A DNA stretch of 23,124 nucleotides from positions 1 to 23,124 of the IMG/VR virus record IMGVR_UViG_3300037827_000598; one strand, written 5' to 3'. A program made the position numbers and the translations under genes. The notes beneath the pieces were generated by a model. The model was not told the origin of the DNA. It saw only the letters and a list, made by a program, of their open reading frames with translations, and did not search any database. This DNA is from a virus. Shown in pieces: positions 18,625 to 23,124 of this stretch; position 1 is the first letter of the stretch, and each line of letters opens with the position of its first letter.

Positions 18625-19016
18625 TGATTATTCCTTACGCGACCAAGGGTCAGGAGTTAGGTGAGACTCGTCAAGCAATGACTAAAACGTTAATGCAAGA
18701 CATAGAAAAAGTCATCAACAAATACAAAGATAAGAAGGGTAAATACTACCTTCTCGTACATGCCAAGCCATTTCCTGATCACAACCAAGTGATCAAGATT
18801 AAGATGGTAGCAATGAACATTAAACCATCCATGATGCTTTCTTGCTTGTTGTTTGGCATCGACAACGATACAGGGACCCTTACTTTAGAGTGGGCCCTTC
18901 CTGGAGATTGGCCAACATGGGCCGTAGGAGGTTCTAACGAGCCAGTCCCAGAGGTAATCGCCTCCATAAACCAGTGTGGAGTAAGATACCATTACGACGA
19001 TTTATTACCAAGCTAG
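18624..19016 (+). CDS. hypothetical protein in capsid operon (130 aa)
   Basis: Mixed alpha/beta soluble protein: a charged helix (ALGETRQAMTKT-type, then LMQDIEKVINKYKDKKGKYY), then a beta region (YLLVHAKPFPDHNQVIKIKM, SCLLFGIDNDTGTLTLEWAL, PGDWPTWAV). Its regular alternation of strands suggests a compact fold. Coupled to the gene before it by TAATG. Located two genes before the capsid; it could be a head or scaffold accessory. Not recognised. Confidence 0.65.
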   Translation: MIIPYATKGQELGETRQAMTKTLMQDIEKVINKYKDKKGKYYLLVHAKPFPDHNQVIKIKMVAMNIKPSMMLSCLLFGIDNDTGTLTLEWALPGDWPTWAVGGSNEPVPEVIASINQCGVRYHYDDLLPS

Positions 19017-19104
19017 ATCGGCTTAAAGATCAATGTGGAGCCGACATGAACGGGCTATAAACTTTTTAGGGCGTATAAGCATTGTCGCCAAATGCGAGGA
19101 AAAT

Positions 19105-19812
19105 ATGACAGAAGAAACTGAAGTGCAAGAAGAAGAAATTCAAGTTGCACAAGAGCCGCAAGAAGTTGCAGAGACAGAATCTAAAGCAGTGCCTGAAAAA
19201 CCTGCTACAAACGAACAACAGATAAACTGGCAGAAGGCCAATGAAGTCCTCAAATATCAGCAACAAAGAATTGCTGAACTTGAAGCTCGTCAAGCCGAAA
19301 TGCAAAGACCTGTTGAGCCTGAGAAAGACGAGTTTGCAGATTTAGAACCCGACGATTACATGCCTGTTGGTAAAGCTAAGCTATACGCAGAAAGAATCGC
19401 CGAGAAGAAAGCTAAAGAAGCCGTAAAGGTTGCTTTGGATGAGTATTCTAGAAAAAGCAACATCGATACAGATGAAGCTAGGATGCGTTCTAAATATGAA
19501 GATTATGACTATGTAATTGAAAACTTTGCAGCTCCCCAATTTAAAAACGATCCTGCGCTCAAGCATAAGATACAAAACTCCAAAAATCCCGCAGAGACCG
19601 CTTACAAGCTAGGAAAATTATCGGAAGACTATGAAGGAGTAACAATGCCACAAAAAACAAGCCCCAAGGCTGAGAGGATCCTAAAAAATGCCTCTAGACC
19701 TGTTAGTGGGAATGCAGTAGGCGCACCGCTCAAAGGACAAGCCGATGAGTTTTCCAAAATGTCTAAAGAGGAAGTTTGGAGAATGTCACAAAAATATGCG
19801 AGCCAGGGCTAA
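19105..19812 (+). CDS. phage scaffolding-like protein
   Basis: The real start is probably ATG at 19105 (MTEETEVQEEEIQVAQEPQE) with GAGGA four bases upstream; the frame is open from 19033 without a ribosome site. The protein (235 aa) is acidic at the N-terminus, Q/E/A-rich with a coiled coil at about 40-70 (NWQKANEVLKYQQQRIAELE), a charged middle with AERIAEKKAKEAVKVALDEY, and a basic C-terminal helix (EEVWRMSQKYASQG) that commonly binds the capsid. It precedes the major capsid gene by 13 bp. This composition and placement are typical for scaffolds that guide prohead assembly and are later removed; no protease gene is seen in the window. Confidence 0.7.
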   Translation: MTEETEVQEEEIQVAQEPQEVAETESKAVPEKPATNEQQINWQKANEVLKYQQQRIAELEARQAEMQRPVEPEKDEFADLEPDDYMPVGKAKLYAERIAEKKAKEAVKVALDEYSRKSNIDTDEARMRSKYEDYDYVIENFAAPQFKNDPALKHKIQNSKNPAETAYKLGKLSEDYEGVTMPQKTSPKAERILKNASRPVSGNAVGAPLKGQADEFSKMSKEEVWRMSQKYASQG

Positions 19813-19825
19813 AAAGAGGCTCTAA

Positions 19826-20776
19826 ATGACAATTACAACAACCAACGCATTGCCAGCTCCGATTCAGCAATGGTTCGACAACGTGCTTTTGTCACGTCCG
19901 ATGCCAAAATTGATTCACAAGCAAATGGCGATGAAGAAGGAATTACCCACAAATAGTGGGCGTATAGCTCGGTATCGAAGATACACGAACTTAGCAACGG
20001 CAACAGTGCCGCTACCTGATTCAGGAATAACGCCTCCAGGGCAAGTTCTGAACTCGATTGATATTGATGCAAGATTGGATTTTTACGGAACATACGTAAC
20101 AATCACGGATCAAGTCATGTTTATCAACCAAGATCCTGTTTTGAATCAAACTGTAAGCTTATTAGCGCAGTCAATGAGAGAAACAGAAGACGAGTTAATT
20201 CGTAATATGCTTGCATCGACAGCTACAGTTCTTAACTGTACTGGTGGTGTGAACGGGGATAACCCAACAGAATTGGCCCGTAGTGATATTGACTTAACGA
20301 TCAAAACATTGCTCGGTAACGATGCGATGATGATCTCTGACAATATCGAAGGTAGCTTGAAATTTGGTACAGCTCCAATTCGAGAATCTTTCTGGGGTAT
20401 GTTAAATACTTTTGTCTTGGATGACTTAGAAGCCGTAACAGGTTTCATTTCCCAGGCTCAGTATCCAAATAATATGAACGTATTGAATGCAGAATGGGGT
20501 TCAGTTTCGAACGTCCGCTTCTTGTATAGCTCTAAAGGCTCTACAAGCCCTAGCGCTTCATTGAACGGCAACACGATTTATAACATTTTCGTGGCTGCTC
20601 AAGAAGCTTATGCGGTGATCGAATTGACTTCAGCTACAGCGTCGTTCATTTACACACCTCCTGGTGGACCTACCGATCCACTTCGCAGGTTGCAATTAGG
20701 TGCATGGAAAATGGCACAGGTACCGCGTCTATTGAATGATGCGTGGCTTGTAAACTTACGCGCTACACACTCATAG
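19826..20776 (+). CDS. major capsid protein, N4-gp56 family
   Basis: 316 residues. The opening MTITTTNALPAPIQQWFDNV then LLSRPMPKLIHKQMAMKKEL, the GRIARYRRYTNLATATVPLP segment and the domain DARLDFYGTYVTITDQVMFI followed by LLAQSMRETEDELIRNMLAS are characteristic of the N4-gp56-type HK97-fold major capsid proteins. The C-terminal QEAYAVIELTSATASFIYTP and PLRRLQLGAWKMAQVPRLLND fit the end of the fold. It builds the shell on the scaffold encoded upstream. GAGG is six bases before the ATG. A short 10-bp gap to the next gene indicates one operon. Assigned from sequence memory of the family, without a search. Confidence 0.88.
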   Translation: MTITTTNALPAPIQQWFDNVLLSRPMPKLIHKQMAMKKELPTNSGRIARYRRYTNLATATVPLPDSGITPPGQVLNSIDIDARLDFYGTYVTITDQVMFINQDPVLNQTVSLLAQSMRETEDELIRNMLASTATVLNCTGGVNGDNPTELARSDIDLTIKTLLGNDAMMISDNIEGSLKFGTAPIRESFWGMLNTFVLDDLEAVTGFISQAQYPNNMNVLNAEWGSVSNVRFLYSSKGSTSPSASLNGNTIYNIFVAAQEAYAVIELTSATASFIYTPPGGPTDPLRRLQLGAWKMAQVPRLLNDAWLVNLRATHS

Positions 20777-20786
20777 GAGGTATATT

Positions 20787-21803
20787 ATGCCATTTGCTGA
20801 ACATTTTATGATTAGTGGTGTTACTACTGCTGCTCAGACTGCAACTTTGCCAGCGTCTATCAACATCAACTGTGGTTTTCTTCCAACGAAGATCATGGTT
20901 TATGACGAGACACAATGGGGTGCATCAGGGACCGGCTTTGAAGTGATTCAATCCATGTTTTGGGATTCATCTTTCCCAACACAGACTAAAGTCACTTATT
21001 ACAACGCTGCTGGTACTGCTTTATTGAACTCTGCTGTTACTACAAACGCGATTTCACAATACGATGGACATAACTCCGTTCTATTAGGAACTCCTGTCAC
21101 TGGTACGACCATCACTAAAGCAAACCCTGCCGTAGCTACTGCTACAGCGCATGGTTTCCAAACTGGCCAACAAGTAATTATCACAAATAACGTTGTGATG
21201 AAACAATTGGGTGGAATTATTTTCACTGTTACGGTAACAGGTGCAAACACTTTCACAATTCCAATTAATACAAACACAGCTAACTTCACTGCAGAAACTG
21301 GCTTTACAGTAACTCCAGTGTCAGTTGGACCTCTGTTTTATCCACAAAGAACAACCATCACTGGTATCACTGCTGCTAACCCTATGGTTATCACTACAGC
21401 TACCAACCATGGTTTGACAGTGGGTCAGCAAGTTCGTTTAAGCATTCCATCAGTATTTGGAATGCAGCAGGCTAACTTCCTAACATCTGTAATTACAGCA
21501 ACAACTGCTACCACAATCACACTTGGTAACTTGAACTCAGCTGCATTTACAGCGTTTGCGTGGCCTGCAGCGACTGCTATTCCTTTCACAGATGCTCAAG
21601 TCATTCCAATTGGATCGGGACCGGCTCCCTTTACTTTTGGAAACATCACATACAACATGGATGTATTGGATGATGCGACTTTGAACCAACAATTCCAAGG
21701 TTTCACTATTGGAGCTGGTTTACTTCAAACTGCTTCCTCTAGCGTAATCGGTATTGTAGCTTCTGACGTTCTATCGTGGACGGCATGGAGAGGTGACGTT
21801 TAA
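20787..21803 (+). CDS. virion protein with two FCCH-like repeats (338 aa)
   Basis: Residues 1-100 form an N-terminal domain (MPFAEHFMISGVTTAAQTAT ... TQWGASGTGFEVIQSMFWDS). Two related modules follow: 107-172 (GTTITKANPAVATATAHGFQ, TGQQVIITN, NTFTIPI, FTAETGF) and 190-260 (TITGITAANPMVITTATNHG, TVGQQVRLSI, TITLGNL, FTAFAW). The pattern I-x-x-A-x-P-x-V-x-T-x-x-x-H-G-(F/L)-x-x-G-Q-x-V matches the ubiquitin-activating-enzyme FCCH-like domain found in many phage structural proteins. Its position right after the capsid gene suggests a capsid decoration or head protein. GGAGG precedes the ATG. The same module reappears in the next gene. Confidence 0.7.
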   Translation: MPFAEHFMISGVTTAAQTATLPASININCGFLPTKIMVYDETQWGASGTGFEVIQSMFWDSSFPTQTKVTYYNAAGTALLNSAVTTNAISQYDGHNSVLLGTPVTGTTITKANPAVATATAHGFQTGQQVIITNNVVMKQLGGIIFTVTVTGANTFTIPINTNTANFTAETGFTVTPVSVGPLFYPQRTTITGITAANPMVITTATNHGLTVGQQVRLSIPSVFGMQQANFLTSVITATTATTITLGNLNSAAFTAFAWPAATAIPFTDAQVIPIGSGPAPFTFGNITYNMDVLDDATLNQQFQGFTIGAGLLQTASSSVIGIVASDVLSWTAWRGDV

Positions 21804-21823
21804 TAGTGGATTAAAACCCATTA

Positions 21824-21853
21824 GACCTGCGGGAGAATATTTTCTCGCAGGTC
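21824..21853 (+). terminator. long hairpin between capsid-adjacent genes (weak terminator or attenuator)
   Basis: The 30 bases form an almost continuous inverted repeat: a perfect eight-base-pair base (GACCTGCG with CGCAGGTC), then further pairs with two G-U wobbles up to a tiny loop. Only ACATTTT follows, so the T tract is short and termination would be partial. It probably sets the ratio of capsid-type proteins to downstream connector proteins or protects the 3' end of the upstream mRNA. Confidence 0.6.
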
Positions 21854-21868
21854 ACATTTTAGGAGATT

Positions 21869-22273
21869 ATGGTATTTAGTCCGGCTTTGATGACAGTCAC
21901 AAATATTACCCAAGCATTGCCTGCGGTTGCAACTACTGCTTTGGCTCATGGACTAACTACGGGTCAAGTTGTTAGATTTTTCGTTCCCAAAGCTTATGGA
22001 ATGACACAGATCGCAGGAATTCCATTACAAGTGAGCGTGCTTAGTTCTATAACTTTCAGCTTACAATATAGCCAAGTGCCATTTGTTAATGTAGATTCAA
22101 GACACTTTACTGCTTTTGTCAATGCAGGAACCGGAACTCCATGCACGGCAAACGCAATTGGATCTGCTCCAACGCCAGTAACAAATACGGCACCACAATT
22201 ACAGAACAACATCGCTGATTCGCTCCTAGGTGATGCGACAGCAAATATATCAACGGTAGAAATACCATTTTAG
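21869..22273 (+). CDS. virion protein with one FCCH-like module (134 aa)
   Basis: ATG at 21869 with AGGAG three bases upstream. Residues about 9-75 (VTNITQALPAVATTALAHGL, TTGQVVRFFVPKAYGMTQIA, ITFSLQYS, HFTAFV) repeat the module seen twice in the upstream protein, including HGL-x-x-GQ-V and GM-(T/Q)Q. The C-terminal 50 residues are polar and A/T/N-rich. Probably a head or head-tail joining structural protein derived by duplication of the same domain. Confidence 0.65.
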   Translation: MVFSPALMTVTNITQALPAVATTALAHGLTTGQVVRFFVPKAYGMTQIAGIPLQVSVLSSITFSLQYSQVPFVNVDSRHFTAFVNAGTGTPCTANAIGSAPTPVTNTAPQLQNNIADSLLGDATANISTVEIPF

Positions 22274-22282
22274 AGAGGTCAT

Positions 22283-22660
22283 ATGGCAGAAACAAAAGCA
22301 TACAAAAGAAGAGAAACGATTCATCCTCCAATCAACATGTCTGCGGTGAATAAAGATTCCATCGAAGCGATTACAAAAGAAACCGACAGGATGGTTACGG
22401 GAACATTTGTGAACGTGGAGTGTCCAGGTCAAACTGCAATGATCAACTGCAAATATTACAAAGGTCAACAAGTTTTCAAGCAGCTTATGTTTGATAACGA
22501 AAAGTACACAGTCCCATTGTCTGTTGCTCGACATATTAACGAGAGATGCTTCTACCAGCAACACAAGAACGTGTTAGATGCTAATGGGCTAAATATAAAA
22601 GGTGATGGACCTAAGATTGCAAGATATAAATTTGTTGTTGATGGTTATTTAAATAACTAA
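22283..22660 (+). CDS. hypothetical structural-region protein (125 aa)
   Basis: A basic N-terminus (MAETKAYKRRETIHPPINMS), a charged middle (AVNKDSIEAITKETDRMVTG) and a beta-rich, Cys-containing section (TFVNVECPGQTAMINCKYYK, FKQLMFDNEKYTVPLSVARH). RHINERCFYQQHKNVLDANG and the closing strand KIARYKFVVDGYLNN follow. GAGAGG lies five bases before the ATG. The order capsid, FCCH proteins, this gene, connector candidate suggests a head protein; no family is recognised. Confidence 0.62.
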   Translation: MAETKAYKRRETIHPPINMSAVNKDSIEAITKETDRMVTGTFVNVECPGQTAMINCKYYKGQQVFKQLMFDNEKYTVPLSVARHINERCFYQQHKNVLDANGLNIKGDGPKIARYKFVVDGYLNN

Positions 22661-22672
22661 AAAAGGCTTGAA

Positions 22673-23124
22673 ATGACTACGTGGGACCTAAATAGACTAC
22701 GTTATACGATAAGGAAGTTGACTGGTAAATATGATGCCACTCAACTTCCCGATACTTCTACAGGTGAAGTTTCTATCTCCAACCCCTCAGGAATCGATGA
22801 TTATATAAACGATTACTATTTATATGACTTCCCACAGGTATGTAGAACGCTGAAATTGAGGGATTTCTTCTATTTCAACACAGTACCAAATTGTGGAACA
22901 TACTCTCTTGGGCAGAATATAGAACAGATCTATGACCCAGTTTACGTTGATAACTATCAACAGGCTTGGTATCAGTTTCCTGATCAATTTTATAACATTT
23001 GGCCAGAGCTTGATTTTATCGATAGAAATCTTTGGTCCGGCAATGGCGCTCAAACAATATTCTCGGGCATACTCACTCAATTTCCAGTTCAACAGGGGAC
23101 TGTCGTTATTGGTATGACTCCAAA
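22673..23124 (+). CDS. head-tail connector-type protein candidate (3' end cut by window)
   Basis: ATG at 22673, with AAAAAAGG six bases upstream, opens a frame that is uninterrupted to the window edge (150 residues seen). It begins MTTWDLNRLRYTIRKLTGKY, then a region with DDYINDYYLYDFPQVCRTLK, DFFYFNTVPNCGTYSLGQNI and EQIYDPVYVDNYQQAWYQFP. The helical start followed by (D/N)YIN..YLYDFP and an aromatic beta region resembles gp4-like head completion or adaptor proteins of short-tailed phages, which join portal and tail. Recognition is by general pattern only. Confidence 0.5.
   Translation, partial: MTTWDLNRLRYTIRKLTGKYDATQLPDTSTGEVSISNPSGIDDYINDYYLYDFPQVCRTLKLRDFFYFNTVPNCGTYSLGQNIEQIYDPVYVDNYQQAWYQFPDQFYNIWPELDFIDRNLWSGNGAQTIFSGILTQFPVQQGTVVIGMTP

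Noticed and set aside
1-23124. tRNA or rRNA genes
   Set aside because: No cloverleaf with the T-loop consensus or rRNA-like conserved segments was noticed on reading; a tRNAscan-SE run would be decisive.

Overview
The window is a contiguous piece of a tailed double-stranded DNA phage (or prophage) genome, cut at both ends. The evidence is a full packaging and head set: a small terminase candidate, a large terminase with intact ATPase and nuclease motifs, a portal, a scaffold-like protein and an N4-gp56-type major capsid protein. A phage recombination pair (ERF annealing protein plus a PD-(D/E)XK exonuclease) and a replication-initiator-like protein accompany them. The DNA is clearly AT-rich and dense with very short genes joined by ATGA/TAATG overlaps and AGGAG-type ribosome binding sites, so the host is bacterial and probably AT-rich. 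No integrase or tail fibre is visible and the host cannot be named from the sequence. A RelE/RHH toxin-antitoxin pair and a Cro-like regulator are compatible with a temperate or plasmid-like lifestyle but do not prove it.

Layout. (1) 1-1549, minus strand: recombination operon (ERF, exonuclease, two small genes). (2) 1661-5229, plus strand: Cro-like HTH gene, small unknown genes, a winged-helix gene, an O-like replication gene containing a candidate iteron origin, and a RusA-like resolvase candidate. Three intergenic regions here carry Rho-independent terminators that face the minus strand, opposite to the genes. (3) 5292-6770, minus strand: six chained small unknown genes. (4) 6897-15640, plus strand: terminases, two small HTH proteins, small membrane proteins, the portal, then a dozen tiny genes, many helical or zinc-ribbon-like, ended by a strong terminator. 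(5) 15692-16176, minus strand: toxin-antitoxin pair. (6) 16315-17145, plus strand: a membrane protein with a proline-rich tail. (7) 17186-18194, minus strand: four small genes. (8) 18304-end, plus strand: two unknown proteins, scaffold, major capsid protein, two proteins sharing FCCH-like repeats, and connector candidates.

How it fits together. The left part handles DNA recombination, early control and replication. The middle packages DNA and builds the portal. The right end builds the head and its connector. The structural programme is interrupted between portal and scaffold by about 6.4 kb of accessory small genes in both orientations. A 17-bp palindromic motif sits just upstream of the portal, of the minus-strand small-gene operon and of the capsid operon, and is the best candidate for a shared regulatory site. 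The most unusual features are the minus-facing terminators with structured, repeat-containing upstream RNA, the lambda-like candidate origin inside the replication gene, and an inverted pair of highly conserved small genes (5757-5936 and 10099-10272).
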